Below the pieces are notes generated by a model. That model was not told the origin of the DNA and made no database searches. It saw only the letters and a program-made list of their open reading frames with translations. 64,000 nucleotides of DNA from Planococcus sp. MSAK28401 (GTDB taxonomy: Bacteria; Bacillota; Bacilli; Bacillales_A; Planococcaceae): NCBI RefSeq assembly GCF_018283455.1, contig NZ_JAAMTH010000001.1, forward strand, positions 1,469,501-1,533,500, in the 5' to 3' direction. Shown in pieces: positions 40,225 to 51,144 of this stretch (position 1 is its first letter; the number at the start of each line of letters is the position of its first letter). The position numbers and the translations under genes were made by a program.

Positions 40225-40254
40225 TTTACTTTTTAGCGGAAAGTTATCTATAAT
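40225..40254 (+). promoter_or_regulatory. Promoter of relA
   Basis: TTTACT (40225-40230) and TATAAT (40249-40254) with an 18-bp spacer, about 45 bp before relA. Confidence 0.6.
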
Positions 40255-40298
40255 AAAGAAATACTCTTCTGGAAATAAATAAAGCAAGGTGGGCAATT

Positions 40299-42491
40299 AT
40301 GGCGAAAGATCAAGTGAGAACAGTTGAAGATGTATTCGAAATGGTTGCGTCCTATATGAATGCAGAGCACGTAGAAACGATAAAAAAGGCGTACCAGCTT
40401 GCCTATGAAGCCCATGATGGCCAATTCCGGAAATCCGGCGAACCCTATATTGTGCATCCGGTGCAAGTGGCCGGGATCCTCGCAGAATTGCAAATGGATC
40501 CCGCCACAGTCGCAGCGGGTTTTTTGCATGACGTCGTAGAAGATACCGACGTCAGCCGCGAAGACATCGTCCGCGAATTCGATGAGGAAGTCGCATTATT
40601 GGTCGATGGCGTGACGAAACTAAGCAAGATCAAGTATATGTCGAAAGAAGAACAGCAGGCGGAAAACCACCGCAAAATGTTTGTCGCGATGGCGCAGGAT
40701 ATCCGCGTCATCCTCATCAAGCTGGCGGACCGTTTGCATAATTTGAGAACTTTGAAATACCAGTCGGTCGAAAAGCAGCGCATCAAAGCGAATGAGACTT
40801 TGGAGATCTTTGCGCCGATTGCACACCGCTTAGGGATCAATACGATCAAATGGGAGCTCGAAGACACGGCTCTCCGGTATTTAAATCCCCAGCAGTATTA
40901 CCGCATCGTCAATCTAATGAAGAAAAAACGCACGGAGCGGGAAGATTATTTGAATAATGTCATGGGCGAAATCCGCGTCCAGTTGGATGAGGTCGGCATT
41001 GAAGCCGATTTATTCGGACGTCCAAAGCACATTTACAGCATCTACAAGAAAATGGCAATGCAGAACAAGCAGTTCAACGAAATCTACGACTTGCTTGCTG
41101 TGCGCATCACGGTCGACAGCATCAAGGACTGTTATGCAGTGCTTGGCATCATCCATTCCACGTGGAAGCCAATGCCTGGGAGATTTAAGGATTACATCGC
41201 CATGCCGAAACAGAATCTGTACCAGTCGCTCCATACGACGGTCATTGGGCCGCAGGGCGATCCTTTAGAAGTGCAAATCCGCACGGAGGAAATGCATCGC
41301 ATCGCCGAGTACGGGGTCGCGGCGCACTGGGCTTATAAAGAAGGCAAAACTTCTGACAAGCCGCTCAGCTCGGTTGATTCCCGTCTGTCGTGGTTCCGTG
41401 AAATCCTTGATTTCCAGAATGAATCCGACAATGCGGAAGAATTCATGGAATCGCTGAAATTCGACTTATTTTCAGATATGGTCTATGTGTTCTCCCCGAA
41501 AGGCGACGTTATCGAAATGCCGGACGGTTCCTGCCCGATCGATTTTGCTTACCGTGTCCATAGCGAAATTGGCAATAAGACGATCGGCGCGAAAGTGAAC
41601 GGCAAAATGGTGCCGCTTGATCACGAATTGCATACGGGCGACATCGTTGAAATTTTGACGTCCAAGCAATCGATCGGCCCGAGCCGAGATTGGCTGAACA
41701 TTGCCAAATCGACGCAGGCAAAAAACAAGATCAAGCAATTCTTTAAAAAGCAAGTGCGCGATGATAATGTCCATAAAGGGCGTGAACTCGTCGAAAAAGA
41801 GATCAAGGCACAGGAATTCACCCAAAAAGAAGTGCTGACAGCAGAGAATATTAAACGCGTCATCGAAAAATACAATTTCGCCAGCGAAGACGATATGTAT
41901 GCGGCTGTCGGATTCAACGGGATTACCGCCCAGCAAGTCGTCAATCGTTTGGCTGAGCGCCAGCGCAAAAAGCGTGAGCAGGAAGAAGCCATCGAAAAAA
42001 TCACCGTGGAAATGAAGTCCAACCAGCCGAAAAAACAGACGGAATCCGGCGTGATTGTGCGCGGCATCGACAATATGATGATCCGTTTGTCGAAATGCTG
42101 CAACCCGGTGCCGGGTGATGCCATCCTCGGCTTTATCACCAAAGGCCGCGGCGTCTCCGTCCACCGCGCGGATTGCCCGAATATCCAAGCAGACGAATCC
42201 GATCGGTTGATTCCGGTCGAGTGGGAAAATGCAGGATCGCCTGAAAACAAATCGTATCAAATCGATATTGAAGTACAGGCTTATGACCGCACTGGCTTGA
42301 TCAACGAAGTGATGCACATGGTCAGTGAGACCAAAACAACGATCACTGCCGTCAGCGGGCGAGCTGATAAAGACAAGATCGCGACGATCAATTTGTCGAT
42401 CATGATTCCGCATATTTCCCACCTGAACCGTGTCGTGGAACGCATCAAGCAAATTCCCGACGTTTATTCGGTAAAACGTGTGACGAATTAA
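40299..42491 (+). CDS. relA: Bifunctional (p)ppGpp synthetase/hydrolase
   Basis: This 730-residue Rel protein makes and degrades (p)ppGpp on amino acid starvation. The hydrolase HD pair is intact (H77 D78 in FLHDVVEDT). The synthetase domain contains [20 protein letters not shown], then a TGS domain (about 390-450), a helical/zinc-finger region with [10 protein letters not shown], and a C-terminal ACT domain. Both catalytic halves look functional, as in the single long Rel of Firmicutes. Dtd follows after 9 bp, a conserved pair. Confidence 0.97.
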   Translation: MAKDQVRTVEDVFEMVASYMNAEHVETIKKAYQLAYEAHDGQFRKSGEPYIVHPVQVAGILAELQMDPATVAAGFLHDVVEDTDVSREDIVREFDEEVALLVDGVTKLSKIKYMSKEEQQAENHRKMFVAMAQDIRVILIKLADRLHNLRTLKYQSVEKQRIKANETLEIFAPIAHRLGINTIKWELEDTALRYLNPQQYYRIVNLMKKKRTEREDYLNNVMGEIRVQLDEVGIEADLFGRPKHIYSIYKKMAMQNKQFNEIYDLLAVRITVDSIKDCYAVLGIIHSTWKPMPGRFKDYIAMPKQNLYQSLHTTVIGPQGDPLEVQIRTEEMHRIAEYGVAAHWAYKEGKTSDKPLSSVDSRLSWFREILDFQNESDNAEEFMESLKFDLFSDMVYVFSPKGDVIEMPDGSCPIDFAYRVHSEIGNKTIGAKVNGKMVPLDHELHTGDIVEILTSKQSIGPSRDWLNIAKSTQAKNKIKQFFKKQVRDDNVHKGRELVEKEIKAQEFTQKEVLTAENIKRVIEKYNFASEDDMYAAVGFNGITAQQVVNRLAERQRKKREQEEAIEKITVEMKSNQPKKQTESGVIVRGIDNMMIRLSKCCNPVPGDAILGFITKGRGVSVHRADCPNIQADESDRLIPVEWENAGSPENKSYQIDIEVQAYDRTGLINEVMHMVSETKTTITAVSGRADKDKIATINLSIMIPHISHLNRVVERIKQIPDVYSVKRVTN

Positions 42492-42500
42492 GGAGGAGCC

Positions 42501-42953
42501 ATGAAAGTCGTATTGCAGCGTTCAAAAAAAGCGTCCGTCACCGTTGACGGTCAAATTACAGGAGCCATCGATTCCGGCTATGTCTTATTGGTCGGCATCA
42601 CCCATATCGATACACAAGCGGATGCGGTTTATGCCGCCAAGAAGATTGCCGGCCTTCGCTTGTTCGAAGACGAAGACGGCAAGATGAATCATTCGATCGA
42701 GGAAGCGGGAGGCAGCGTGCTGTCTATTTCCCAGTTCACCTTGTATGGAGATGTAAAAAAAGGGCGGCGCCCGAGCTTTGTCGAAGCGGCGCGCCCGGAA
42801 CAAGCAGAACCGTTGTGGCTAAAATTCAACGAGGAGTTGACAAGCCACGGCCTCCAAGTTGAAACCGGCGTATTCGGCGCGATGATGGATGTCCAACTCG
42901 TCAACGACGGGCCGGTCACCATCATCGTCGATTCGGACGGTGCTAAGAAATAA
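42501..42953 (+). CDS. dtd: D-aminoacyl-tRNA deacylase
   Basis: This 150-residue enzyme frees tRNAs charged with D-amino acids or mischarged Gly. Family motifs are SQFTLYGD in the middle and the cross-subunit NDGPVTI near the end. GGAGG precedes the ATG, 9 bp after relA. Confidence 0.97.
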   Translation: MKVVLQRSKKASVTVDGQITGAIDSGYVLLVGITHIDTQADAVYAAKKIAGLRLFEDEDGKMNHSIEEAGGSVLSISQFTLYGDVKKGRRPSFVEAARPEQAEPLWLKFNEELTSHGLQVETGVFGAMMDVQLVNDGPVTIIVDSDGAKK

Positions 42954-42959
42954 GGTCGG

Positions 42960-42991
42960 AAAGAGGCGAGCAGAACTGCTTGCCTCTTTTA
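42960..42991 (+). terminator. Terminator after dtd
   Basis: AAAGAGGCGAGCAG pairs with CTGCTTGCCTCTTT, followed by T residues. Confidence 0.8.
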
Positions 42992-43060
42992 CAATAGAGA
43001 AAATAGCTGGAAATGTTTGCTTGAAGCTTTCAGCGTCAAGTGACAATCTATTTAAAACAA

Positions 43061-43100
43061 AAATGCCCCGCTTCTCATTTGAGAAGCGGGGCATTTGATT
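43061..43100. terminator. Long terminator of the reverse amidase gene
   Basis: AAATGCCCCGCTTCTCA and its perfect complement lie four bases from the amidase stop codon. The A run on the left gives a U tract on the reverse strand. Confidence 0.9.
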
Positions 43101-44669
43101 TTATTCGCTTAATTCAGAATCGAAATAGCTGATGATGCCGTTGTAAAGGCCAAGTGCCGCTTGTTGGCGGAATTGGTCGCTCGAGACGATGCGTTCTTCG
43201 TTGAAATTGCTGAGGAAGCCAAGTTCGACGAGCACTGCGGCCTGGCGATTATCCCGCAAGACGAGGTAATTGCCTTTTCTCGCGCCGCGGTCATCGAGCG
43301 TTAATTTACCGGCCAATCCTCCATTGAGGTGCTCGGCCAATTTTTGCTGGTACGGATGCTGATAATACGAAGTGAAGCCTGAAACTGTACTGTCTTCCGT
43401 GGCATCGTAATGGATGCTGATGAAGGCGTCGGCTGCCACTTGATGGCTTTCGGCAACACGGTGGCGAAGATCGACATAAACATCGGATTGCCGCGTCATG
43501 ACGACTTCCGCCCCTGCAGAGCGCAAGTGATGGGACAGGATTTCGGCAGTTTTCAAGGTCAGGTCTTTTTCATTGGTTTTTCGGACGCCGACAGTGCCGC
43601 CGTCATTGCCCCCGTGGCCCGGATCCAAGACGATCGTCAAGCCGTTCAGTGAGCCGGCTTTTCTTGCGGGTTGTTCTTTTTCGGCCTCGGCTGTTTCAGT
43701 GGCTTTTCCTGTGCGTACGACCCAATCGGCAATATAAGCTTGGCGGCCATCTTCAAGCGCCACTAAATACCATTGGCCTTCTTTTCCTGCTACCGACAGC
43801 TGCATACCGGCATCCGCCCGTGTGACCACTTCTGAAGATGTGTTCGCTTGTGCGCGCAGATTCGTGCCGTCGGTAAGGACGGTCACTTGTTCATCGGTGG
43901 AGCTCGCTTGTTGTGCGGGCTGGTCGGACAATTCGCCGTAAAAGGCGTAGACCCAGCCGGTTTCACCTTCTGCAAGTTCAAGCTGGACCCAATTGCCGTC
44001 CATTCCTTTTACGTTGAATACTTGGCCTTCTTTAACAGAAGCTTGGATTTCCGCGTTTAAACTCGGTTCGGCACGGACATTCAGCGCGTCGACCGCGATG
44101 TGGAATGAAGAAAGTTTTTCAAGAGCTTGAGCAGTTTCTTCCGGTTCTTCGGAAGACGAGTCTTCAGGAGATGCCGCTTTTTGCTCCGTTATGCTTATGT
44201 ACTGTGTCGAGACGAAGCCGCGGACATTGCGGAATTGCACTTCTGTCCAGTCGCCGTGGTTCGCGATCACTTGTGCTTGTTCACCGGCGTTCATTTTTGA
44301 CAGCACCGCGGAAGATAGATCTGCCTGTGCGCGGATGTTCAAGCTGTCGACGGACGATACAGCGGTTTGGGCTGAAGTGTCTTGCGCTTGTTCTGTATTG
44401 ACAAGCCAGGAAGCGACCCAGCCTTCTGTATTGCCGTGGCGGATCTCAATCCAATCGCCGCTGCGTGAAACCTGTTGTGCTTTGTCGCCTTGTTTCATCG
44501 AGCCGATCACTTCATAGCTCAAACCCGGACCGGTTCGGATGTTGACCTTTGAGCCCGTGGCTGATACTTCGCCGTTATCTGCAAGGGCAGAATTCGAAAC
44601 GGCTAATGGGATCGTGCCAGATAAGGCCAAAATAAAAACCAGCAAGGTGAGTAATAATCTTCGTTGCAT
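43101..44669 (-). CDS. Secreted N-acetylmuramoyl-L-alanine amidase with four SH3b domains
   Basis: This 522-residue wall hydrolase has a signal peptide (residues 1-30, ending SALA), four bacterial SH3 domains (about 35-95, 102-160, 190-250, 268-325) each with an NIRxxP/NLRAQ-type motif, and an Amidase_3 catalytic domain (about 345-520). Zinc and catalytic residues are seen in DPGHGG, the Glu of TNEKDL, SIHYDA and VELGFLSN. It is the YrvJ counterpart in B. subtilis order, but here it faces against dtd. The long SH3b array should bind the cell wall. AGGAGG lies upstream of the start on the reverse strand. Confidence 0.95.
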   Translation of the reverse strand: MQRRLLLTLLVFILALSGTIPLAVSNSALADNGEVSATGSKVNIRTGPGLSYEVIGSMKQGDKAQQVSRSGDWIEIRHGNTEGWVASWLVNTEQAQDTSAQTAVSSVDSLNIRAQADLSSAVLSKMNAGEQAQVIANHGDWTEVQFRNVRGFVSTQYISITEQKAASPEDSSSEEPEETAQALEKLSSFHIAVDALNVRAEPSLNAEIQASVKEGQVFNVKGMDGNWVQLELAEGETGWVYAFYGELSDQPAQQASSTDEQVTVLTDGTNLRAQANTSSEVVTRADAGMQLSVAGKEGQWYLVALEDGRQAYIADWVVRTGKATETAEAEKEQPARKAGSLNGLTIVLDPGHGGNDGGTVGVRKTNEKDLTLKTAEILSHHLRSAGAEVVMTRQSDVYVDLRHRVAESHQVAADAFISIHYDATEDSTVSGFTSYYQHPYQQKLAEHLNGGLAGKLTLDDRGARKGNYLVLRDNRQAAVLVELGFLSNFNEERIVSSDQFRQQAALGLYNGIISYFDSELSE

Positions 44670-44737
44670 AGCGGCCCTCCTAAATTAAGTTCATCTTCAT
44701 CATAATATCAAAAAAATCAGGCAATGTATGCAAAAGC

Positions 44738-44766
44738 TTGACAAGATTTCTTCCGCTGATTAAGAT
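44738..44766 (+). promoter_or_regulatory. Promoter of the hisS T-box transcript
   Basis: A consensus TTGACA (44738-44743) is 17 bp from TAAGAT (44761-44766). Confidence 0.65.
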
Positions 44767-44799
44767 TGATTTATTCTACTTATATAATTTTTGCTGAAG

Positions 44800-45053
44800 A
44801 CGGAGAAAGTAGTTGTGAGCATCGACTGAAAAGAGAGGGAAAGCCCCGGGCTGAAAGCTTTCCTGCAGGGATCTGCAACGAACAACACTCTTGAGGTTCT
44901 TTACTGAACGGCGCCTTGCGCTTATTAGGCTAAGACGGTTCCGGCCGTTATCCGGACAGAGAGGGCGCAGAAACTTGCGTCAACTAGGGTGGAACCGCGG
45001 AAGCTAATTTTTAGCTCTCGTCCCTTGCGTAAGCAAGGGGCGGGGGCTTTTTT
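44800..45053 (+). promoter_or_regulatory. T-box riboswitch upstream of hisS
   Basis: The leader contains the T-box AGGGTGGAACCGCGG (44986-45000), which pairs with uncharged tRNA's acceptor end. An alternative terminator (about 45013-45053) has AGCTCTCGTCCCTTGC pairing with the GC-rich right arm and a T run. A CAC His codon at 44886-44888 inside GAACAACACTC is the best candidate specifier. This means hisS-aspS transcription rises when tRNA-His is uncharged. The exact 5' end and stem I boundaries are estimated. Confidence 0.9.
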
Positions 45054-45075
45054 GTATGGAAAAGGAGAGATGAAA

Positions 45076-46359
45076 ATGGGCAATATCCAAGCACCGCGCG
45101 GCACATATGACGTGTTGCCGCAAGAATCTGCCAAATGGCAGGAAGTCGAACGGACGATCAATGAATTATGCAACCTGTATCAGTATAAGGAAATCCGCAC
45201 GCCGGTTTTCGAACACACGGAATTGTTCCAACGCGGCGTCGGTGACACGACCGATATCGTCCAAAAGGAAATGTATACATTCCAGGACCGCGGGGATCGT
45301 TCCTTGACATTGCGCCCGGAAGGAACGGCCTCCGTCGTGCGTTCGTACGTCGAACATAAACTTTTCGGCCAACCTGACCAGCCGGTGAAGCTGTATTATA
45401 CCGGCCCAATGTTCCGCTATGAGCGGCCACAAGCAGGACGCACACGCCAGTTCGTGCAGTTCGGCGTGGAAGCGATCGGCTCAAAAGATCCTGCCATCGA
45501 TGCGGAAGTCATCGCGCTCGCCATGGACGTCTATAAATCGAGCGGGCTGAAAAGTTTGCGGCTCGTCTTGAATTCACTTGGCGATACCGAAAGCCGCTTG
45601 GCGCATAAGCAAGCGCTGATTGAACATTTCGCGCCGTCGATCGAAGAATTCTGCAGCGATTGCCAAAACCGCCTGGAGAAGAACCCGCTGCGCATTCTCG
45701 ATTGCAAAGTAGATCGTGAGCATCCCTTGATGGCAACAGCTCCTTCCCTTGCGGATTATTTGAACGAAGAATCGGCCGCTTATTTTGCTCAGGTTAAGGA
45801 CTATTTGGACGAGCTCGGCATCAGCTATGTCGTCGATCCGAACCTGGTTCGCGGGCTTGATTATTACAACCACACCGCTTTTGAAATCATGAGCGAGGCG
45901 GAAGGCTTCGGGGCGATTACAACGCTTGCAGGCGGCGGCCGCTATAACGGGCTCGTCGAAGACCTCGGCGGCCCGGAATCGCCAGGCATCGGTTTTGCGA
46001 TGAGCATCGAGCGCTTATTGCTCGCTTTGGAAATGGAGAAAGTGGAAATCGGGCAAGATCAATCGCTTGATGCATACGTCATCGCGATGGATGCGGCTTC
46101 AAAAAAGAAAGCTGTCTCTATTGTTCGCGACTTGCGCGCAAACGGTATCTCGGCGGATATGGATTTCACTGACCGTAAGATGAAAGCACAGATGAAGTCT
46201 GCAGATCGTAAAAATGCCCGGTTTGTCATCGTCATCGGTGAATCGGAGCTCGAGAGCGGCAAAGCGGCCGTCAAAGAAATGGCGACGCGTGACCAGCAGG
46301 AAGTGCCATTCGATGAATTGGCTGACAACATCCAGAATAAGAAATCATTGGAGGAATAA
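45076..46359 (+). CDS. hisS: Histidyl-tRNA synthetase
   Basis: This 427-residue class II synthetase starts [15 protein letters not shown]. It has motif 2 in [17 protein letters not shown], the HisA motif [13 protein letters not shown], motif 3 near [11 protein letters not shown], and an anticodon-binding domain at about 325-420. The ATG at 45076 is 8 bases from AAAGGAG; ATG 45070 is too close to it. Aspartyl-tRNA synthetase follows after 2 bp, so both are under T-box control. Confidence 0.97.
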   Translation: MGNIQAPRGTYDVLPQESAKWQEVERTINELCNLYQYKEIRTPVFEHTELFQRGVGDTTDIVQKEMYTFQDRGDRSLTLRPEGTASVVRSYVEHKLFGQPDQPVKLYYTGPMFRYERPQAGRTRQFVQFGVEAIGSKDPAIDAEVIALAMDVYKSSGLKSLRLVLNSLGDTESRLAHKQALIEHFAPSIEEFCSDCQNRLEKNPLRILDCKVDREHPLMATAPSLADYLNEESAAYFAQVKDYLDELGISYVVDPNLVRGLDYYNHTAFEIMSEAEGFGAITTLAGGGRYNGLVEDLGGPESPGIGFAMSIERLLLALEMEKVEIGQDQSLDAYVIAMDAASKKKAVSIVRDLRANGISADMDFTDRKMKAQMKSADRKNARFVIVIGESELESGKAAVKEMATRDQQEVPFDELADNIQNKKSLEE

Positions 46360-46361
46360 AT

Positions 46362-48146
46362 ATGTCGAGAACACATTATTGTGGAGAAGTGAACGAAACG
46401 GCAATTGGCCAGCGCGTATCATTAAAAGGGTGGGTCCGCAAACGCCGCGACCTCGGCGGATTGATCTTCGTCGATGTCCGCGACCGTTCAGGAATTGTCC
46501 AAGTGGTCTTCAACCCGGAAATTTCAGAAACAGCGTCAAAAATCGGTGAATCGTTGCGCAATGAATTTGTCGTCCATATTGATGGGCTTGTTGTCGAACG
46601 GGCTGAAGGCCAAGTAAACGCAGCGATGAAAACAGGCAAAGTCGAAGTCCAAGTGGATAATGCAGAAATCATCAACGCTGCGAAAAACCCGCCGTTTGCA
46701 ATTGAAGATCAAACGGGTGTCAGCGAAGACTTGCGCTTGAAATACCGTTATTTGGACTTGCGCCGCCCAGCTATGTTCGAAACTTTGAAAATGCGTTCGG
46801 ACGTTACGAAAACGATCCGCAATTTCCTCGACAGCGAAGGATTCTTGGATGTAGAAACACCAATTTTGACGAAGTCCACACCGGAAGGCGCACGGGACTA
46901 CTTAGTGCCAAGCCGCGTTCATGACGGCGAATTCTATGCCTTGCCGCAATCGCCGCAATTATTCAAGCAAATGCTCATGGTTTCAGGAGTAGACAAATAT
47001 TACCAAATCGCACGTTGCTTCCGCGATGAAGATTTGCGTGCTGACCGCCAGCCGGAATTCACTCAAATCGACATGGAAATGAGCTTCCAAACAATGGAAG
47101 GCATTATTGAATTGAACGAACGCTTGATGATTCGGGTGATGAAGGAAGTCAAAGGCATCGACATTGCAGCAGGATTCGAGCGCATGAGCTACCGGGATGC
47201 CATGGAACGTTTCGGTTCCGATAAGCCCGATGTCCGTTTCGGCATGGAATTGACCGATGTATCGGAACTGGTGAAAGACTCCGCGTTTAAAGTCTTCACA
47301 GGTGCCGTCGAATCGGGCGGGCAAGTCAAATTGATCAATGCCAAAGGACAAGCCGCCAATTATTCACGCAAAGACATCGATGCCCTCGGCGAATTCGCTG
47401 CTCGTTACGGCGCAAAAGGCTTGGCATGGCTGAAAGTGGAAGAAGGCGGCGTCAAAGGGCCGATTGCCAAATTCTTCGAAGGCGAGATGGCTGATAGCTT
47501 GATCGCAGCAGCACAGGCAGAAGCAGGAGACTTGCTATTGTTTGTCGCCGATTCCAAAACAGTGGTGGCAGATGCTCTTGGTGCCTTGCGCATGAAACTC
47601 GGCAAAGACTTGGACCTGATCGACCAATCGATCTTCAAATTCCTGTGGATCACCGACTGGCCGCTGCTTGAATATGACGACAAAGACGGCCGCTACTACG
47701 CGGCGCACCATCCATTCACGATGCCGTTCGAAGAAGATCTCGATAAGCTGTCGACGGAACCGCAAAACGTCCGTGCACAAGCTTATGACTTGGTGTTAAA
47801 CGGCTATGAACTGGGCGGGGGATCGGCGCGGATTTACAAACGCGACATCCAGGAGAAAATGTTCGAAGTGCTTGGTTTCTCGAAAGAAGAAGCGACAGAG
47901 CAATTCGGCTTCTTGCTCGAAGCATTCGAGTACGGGACGCCTCCACACGGCGGCATTGCATTCGGCCTTGACCGCTTGGTGATGCTGTTGGCAGGGCGTA
48001 CCAATTTGCGCGATACGATCGCATTTCCGAAGACTGCTTCTGCGAGTGATATGTTAACAGAAGCACCGAGTGCAGTATCATCGGCTCAATTAGAGGAATT
48101 AAACCTAGCGGTGACTAGTCAGAATAGTGAAAAAGATACAGAGTAA
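46362..48146 (+). CDS. aspS: Aspartyl-tRNA synthetase
   Basis: This 594-residue bacterial-type enzyme has an N-terminal OB anticodon domain ([22 protein letters not shown] region), a class II catalytic core with motif 2 [17 protein letters not shown], a bacterial GAD insertion (about 290-410), and motif 3 at [13 protein letters not shown]. The hisS-aspS pairing is conserved in Bacillales. The GGAGG site lies in the hisS end. Confidence 0.97.
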   Translation: MSRTHYCGEVNETAIGQRVSLKGWVRKRRDLGGLIFVDVRDRSGIVQVVFNPEISETASKIGESLRNEFVVHIDGLVVERAEGQVNAAMKTGKVEVQVDNAEIINAAKNPPFAIEDQTGVSEDLRLKYRYLDLRRPAMFETLKMRSDVTKTIRNFLDSEGFLDVETPILTKSTPEGARDYLVPSRVHDGEFYALPQSPQLFKQMLMVSGVDKYYQIARCFRDEDLRADRQPEFTQIDMEMSFQTMEGIIELNERLMIRVMKEVKGIDIAAGFERMSYRDAMERFGSDKPDVRFGMELTDVSELVKDSAFKVFTGAVESGGQVKLINAKGQAANYSRKDIDALGEFAARYGAKGLAWLKVEEGGVKGPIAKFFEGEMADSLIAAAQAEAGDLLLFVADSKTVVADALGALRMKLGKDLDLIDQSIFKFLWITDWPLLEYDDKDGRYYAAHHPFTMPFEEDLDKLSTEPQNVRAQAYDLVLNGYELGGGSARIYKRDIQEKMFEVLGFSKEEATEQFGFLLEAFEYGTPPHGGIAFGLDRLVMLLAGRTNLRDTIAFPKTASASDMLTEAPSAVSSAQLEELNLAVTSQNSEKDTE

Positions 48147-48188
48147 AAGGCTTGTACATCTTTTTCGGTTATGCTACTATACTTGTAG

Positions 48189-48376
48189 AGAGAATCCTGA
48201 TGTGTTCGTTTTTAGCAATTCGATTTTGACCCAACATTTTGTCGTCGGGAGACCTACATATCGCCATGGCTAACATGCCTTAACGGGAAGTTATAAGTGG
48301 TGATGCGGTCACCCACCTGCTATAAGCGGGTTCAAACGATGCGCAACACAAAGGACGGCACGATCGGGATTCTTCT
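48189..48376 (+). ncRNA. ssrS: 6S RNA (SsrS/BsrA type)
   Basis: The 188-nt interval has a strong closing stem: AGAATCCTGAT (48191-48201) pairs with ATCGGGATTCT (48363-48373). The middle is long and mostly double-stranded with an open centre, as in 6S RNA, which mimics an open promoter and sequesters sigma-A RNA polymerase. A TATACT -10 lies at 48178-48183, just before the 5' end. Position between aspS and tcdA (yrvM) is that of bsrA in B. subtilis. A terminator follows. Confidence 0.85.
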
Positions 48377-48390
48377 TACATAAGCAATTC

Positions 48391-48425
48391 AAATCCCTCC
48401 GGCATTTGCCGGAGGGATTTTCTAT
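48391..48425 (+). terminator. Terminator after 6S RNA
   Basis: AAATCCCTCCGGC / GCCGGAGGGATTT with an ATTT loop and T residues. Confidence 0.9.
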
Positions 48426-48479
48426 GTGTATAATCCCTAGTATCCCTATTTAATATTGAACCTGAAAGGCAGTGTGAAT

Positions 48480-49241
48480 ATGTTACATCAATTTTCAAGA
48501 AATGAACTCGCCATCGGCAAAGAAGGAATGGACCTGGTGAAAGGTTCAACGGTCGCTATACTCGGTGTCGGCGGGGTCGGGTCATTTGCAGCCGAGGCTT
48601 GCGCAAGAAGCGGCGTCGGAAAAATCATCCTCGTCGATAAAGATAACGTCGATATCACCAACATCAACCGCCAATTGGTGGCGAACCTTTCCACGGTTGG
48701 CCAGTCCAAAGTCGAAGTGATGAAAAAGCGTATTCTGGATGTCAACGCGGAGTGTGAAGTGGTGACGCTCCATATGTTCTATACAGAAGACACCTATGAA
48801 GAATTTTTCAGCCACAAGCCCGATTATGTCATCGATGCCTCGGATACATTGATCTATAAAGTGCATTTGATCAAAGAATGCTATAGCCGACGCATCCCGA
48901 TTATCTCGAGCATGGGCGCTGCCAATAAAACGGACCCGACGCGCTTTAAAATCGCCGACATCTCGAAGACCCATACCGATCCTTTGGCTAAAATGATCCG
49001 CAAGAAACTGAAGCAAGCGGGCATTCGCAAAGGCGTACCGGTCATCTTCTCTGACGAAAGCCCGATTGTGGTGCGTGAAGATGTGGTCGAAACCGTCGGC
49101 AAAAAAGACGCAGCGATCCGCAAAGCGCAGATGCCGCCATCTTCCAACGCTTTCACTCCATCAACGGTCGGCTTGATCGCCGCGAGCTGGGTCGTCAACC
49201 AGATCACCAAATCGATCCATATCCAGCGCGTCAATCAATAG
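48480..49241 (+). CDS. tcdA: tRNA threonylcarbamoyladenosine dehydratase (TcdA/YrvM)
   Basis: This 253-residue E1-like enzyme uses ATP to cyclise t6A37 to ct6A in tRNAs reading ANN codons. The nucleotide loop is GVGGVGSFAAEACARSGVG, and the DKDNVDITNINRQ motif is diagnostic of the ThiF/MoeB/E1 superfamily. The ATG at 48480 follows GAAAGG; codons upstream to 48456 are in frame but lack a ribosome site. It follows 6S RNA as in B. subtilis. Confidence 0.93.
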   Translation: MLHQFSRNELAIGKEGMDLVKGSTVAILGVGGVGSFAAEACARSGVGKIILVDKDNVDITNINRQLVANLSTVGQSKVEVMKKRILDVNAECEVVTLHMFYTEDTYEEFFSHKPDYVIDASDTLIYKVHLIKECYSRRIPIISSMGAANKTDPTRFKIADISKTHTDPLAKMIRKKLKQAGIRKGVPVIFSDESPIVVREDVVETVGKKDAAIRKAQMPPSSNAFTPSTVGLIAASWVVNQITKSIHIQRVNQ

Positions 49242-49246
49242 ATAAT

Positions 49247-49287
49247 AGAAAAAAGGCCGGAGAATGATTACATTCTCTGGCCTTTTT
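49247..49287. terminator. Bidirectional terminator between tcdA and rarA
   Basis: AAAAAAGGCCGGAGAATG pairs with CATTCTCTGGCCTTTTT; A and T runs on both sides serve both convergent genes. Confidence 0.9.
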
Positions 49288-49292
49288 GTGCA

Positions 49293-50576
49293 TTATTTTT
49301 TGCGGAAGCCTTTGAGCTTTTCGTAGATGCCCGCGAATTTCTTTTCTTCTCCGGCGACGACTGGTTTATAGAACTCCGTTTTTTTCAATTCTTTCGGCAA
49401 ATAATCCTGGTCGGCCCAGCCGCCGAACGAACCGATCGGCGTATCGTGGGGATATTTATATCCGCCGTGTCCGAGCTCTGCGCTGCCTGCGTAATGCGTA
49501 TCGCGCAAATGCGCCGGGATGTCCCCGACTTGGCCTTTATTGATGGCGGCAGTGGCCGCATCAATCGCCCGGTAGGCGGAATTGGATTTCTCCGACAAGC
49601 ACATCTCGGCGACTGCCTGTGCGAGCGGGATGCGCGCTTCCGGCAATCCGAGGCGGTCCGCCGCCTGGCAAGCCGCGAGCACATGCCCGCCGACAGCTGG
49701 ATTGGCGAGGCCGATGTCTTCATATGCCATGACGAGCAAGCGTCTTGTCACAGCGGTCAAGTCGCCATTTTCAAGCAAATGGGCGAGATAATACATTGCC
49801 GCGTTGACATCGCTGCCACGCACAGATTTTTGGAGCGCAGATAACAGGTTGAAGAAATGGGAGCCTTTCTTATCGCCGAACACGCCGACGCGTTTGATCA
49901 TCTGTTCGATGATGCCATCATCCACGAGATATTTGCCGTCTTCTTCATCCGATGCGATGACGATCGATTCGAGCATCGTCAAAGCTTTTCTCGCGTCACC
50001 GTTCGTCCCTTCGGCAATGCGGGCGACTTGTTCTTTGGATATCCGGATCTTCTCGCGGCCGAGCCCGCGTTTTTCATCCGCCAGGGCGCTGTTTAATAGT
50101 TCCACTATGTCTTCTTGCGTCAGCCGCTTGAGCTGCTTGATTTCGCCGCAGCGCGAACGGATCGCCGGATTGACGTCGTGAAATGGATTTTCCGTCGTCG
50201 CGCCGATGAGCACGATCGAACCGGATTCGACATGCGGCAACAGTGCATCTTGCTGCAATTTATTGAAGCGGTGGATCTCATCCAAGAACAGCAACACCTT
50301 GCCGGTCATGCGCGCTTCTTGAACGACCGATTCGACATCTTTCTTGCCGGAAGTCGTCGCATTGAGCGCGATGAACGGCAGATCGGACGTGCCGGCGATG
50401 GCGTGCGCGATTGAGGTCTTGCCGATTCCTGGGTCGCCGTATAGGAGCATGGACGGCACGTGGCCGCTTTTAATCATTTTATACAATGCAGTTGAGGGGC
50501 CAATGACATCTTTTTGGCCGACAACTTCGTCGATGGTCCGCGGACGCATGCGGAAAGCGAGTGGTTCATTGTGCAC
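49293..50576 (-). CDS. rarA: Replication-associated recombination protein RarA
   Basis: This 427-residue AAA+ ATPase (MgsA/YrvN) acts at stalled replication forks. It begins with the [10 protein letters not shown] motif, Walker A is GDPGIGKTS, Walker [10 protein letters not shown], sensor 1 IGATTENP, and a C-terminal tetramerisation domain ends with the GYKYPHD region. A promoter on the reverse strand (ATGACT, 17 bp, TATACT at 50637-50609) lies just upstream, divergent from cymR. Confidence 0.96.
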   Translation of the reverse strand: MHNEPLAFRMRPRTIDEVVGQKDVIGPSTALYKMIKSGHVPSMLLYGDPGIGKTSIAHAIAGTSDLPFIALNATTSGKKDVESVVQEARMTGKVLLFLDEIHRFNKLQQDALLPHVESGSIVLIGATTENPFHDVNPAIRSRCGEIKQLKRLTQEDIVELLNSALADEKRGLGREKIRISKEQVARIAEGTNGDARKALTMLESIVIASDEEDGKYLVDDGIIEQMIKRVGVFGDKKGSHFFNLLSALQKSVRGSDVNAAMYYLAHLLENGDLTAVTRRLLVMAYEDIGLANPAVGGHVLAACQAADRLGLPEARIPLAQAVAEMCLSEKSNSAYRAIDAATAAINKGQVGDIPAHLRDTHYAGSAELGHGGYKYPHDTPIGSFGGWADQDYLPKELKKTEFYKPVVAGEEKKFAGIYEKLKGFRKK

Positions 50577-50608
50577 GAGGAAAACTCCTTCCGTCTATTC
50601 ATTTCATC

Positions 50609-50637
50609 AGTATAGCGAATCGGGCGCCGAAAGTCAT
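50609..50637 (-). promoter_or_regulatory. Promoter of rarA
   Basis: On the reverse strand ATGACT (50637-50632) and TATACT (50614-50609) are 17 bp apart. Confidence 0.5.
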
Positions 50638-50661
50638 TGAAAGCCTATGTCCTGTGAGATA

Positions 50662-50670
50662 TGCTATACT
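50662..50670 (+). promoter_or_regulatory. Extended -10 promoter of cymR
   Basis: TGCTATACT (50662-50670) is a full extended -10, about 44 bp before cymR. The only -35-like hexamer, TTGAAA, is too far (22 bp). Confidence 0.55.
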
Positions 50671-50713
50671 TATTTGAAGAATTGAAGATCAGGTTCCGGA
50701 GGAGTAGTTTTAG

Positions 50714-51130
50714 ATGAAAATATCAACGAAAGGCCGTTACGGCTTAACAATTATGATCGCATTAGGAAAACAATACGGGGCAGGTCCGGTGCCGCTGCGC
50801 AAGATTGCTGCAGATAATGAATTGTCGGAAGCTTATCTCGAACAGCTCGTGGCACCGCTGCGCAATTCGGGACTGGTGAAAAGCGTGCGCGGCGCATACG
50901 GCGGCTATATGTTGACGCGCCATCCGAAAGAGATTTCAGCAGGAGACGTCATCCGCGTGCTCGAGGGGCCGATCCAGCCGGTCGAAGGCATCGAAGACGA
51001 AAAGCAGCCCCAGCGTGAACTGTGGGGACGCATCCGCGATGCCGTGAAGAATGTCTTGGACACAACGACGATCGAAGATTTGGCACAGACAGAAGAAGGC
51101 GACACTGAACATTATATGTTCTATATATAA
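50714..51130 (+). CDS. cymR: Rrf2-family cysteine metabolism repressor CymR
   Basis: This 138-residue winged-HTH regulator begins MKISTKGRYGLTIMIALG. It has the DNA-recognition helix region LSEAYLEQLVAPL and the wing VRGAYGGYML. It has no cysteines, so it is not an iron-sulfur Rrf2 protein (IscR type) but matches CymR, which works with CysK to repress sulfur genes. It is followed after 14 bp by a cysteine desulfurase and then mnmA, the B. subtilis order. Confidence 0.93.
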   Translation: MKISTKGRYGLTIMIALGKQYGAGPVPLRKIAADNELSEAYLEQLVAPLRNSGLVKSVRGAYGGYMLTRHPKEISAGDVIRVLEGPIQPVEGIEDEKQPQRELWGRIRDAVKNVLDTTTIEDLAQTEEGDTEHYMFYI

Positions 51131-51144
51131 GGAGTTAATGAATC

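Noticed and set aside
41472-42452. A 326-codon reverse-strand open frame.
   Set aside because: It lies wholly antisense to relA, has low-complexity Asp/Phe/His composition typical of a shadow frame, and no promoter or ribosome site.
40299-42491. Possible split or degraded Rel hydrolase.
   Set aside because: The HD pair and synthetase motifs are both intact and the frame is continuous.
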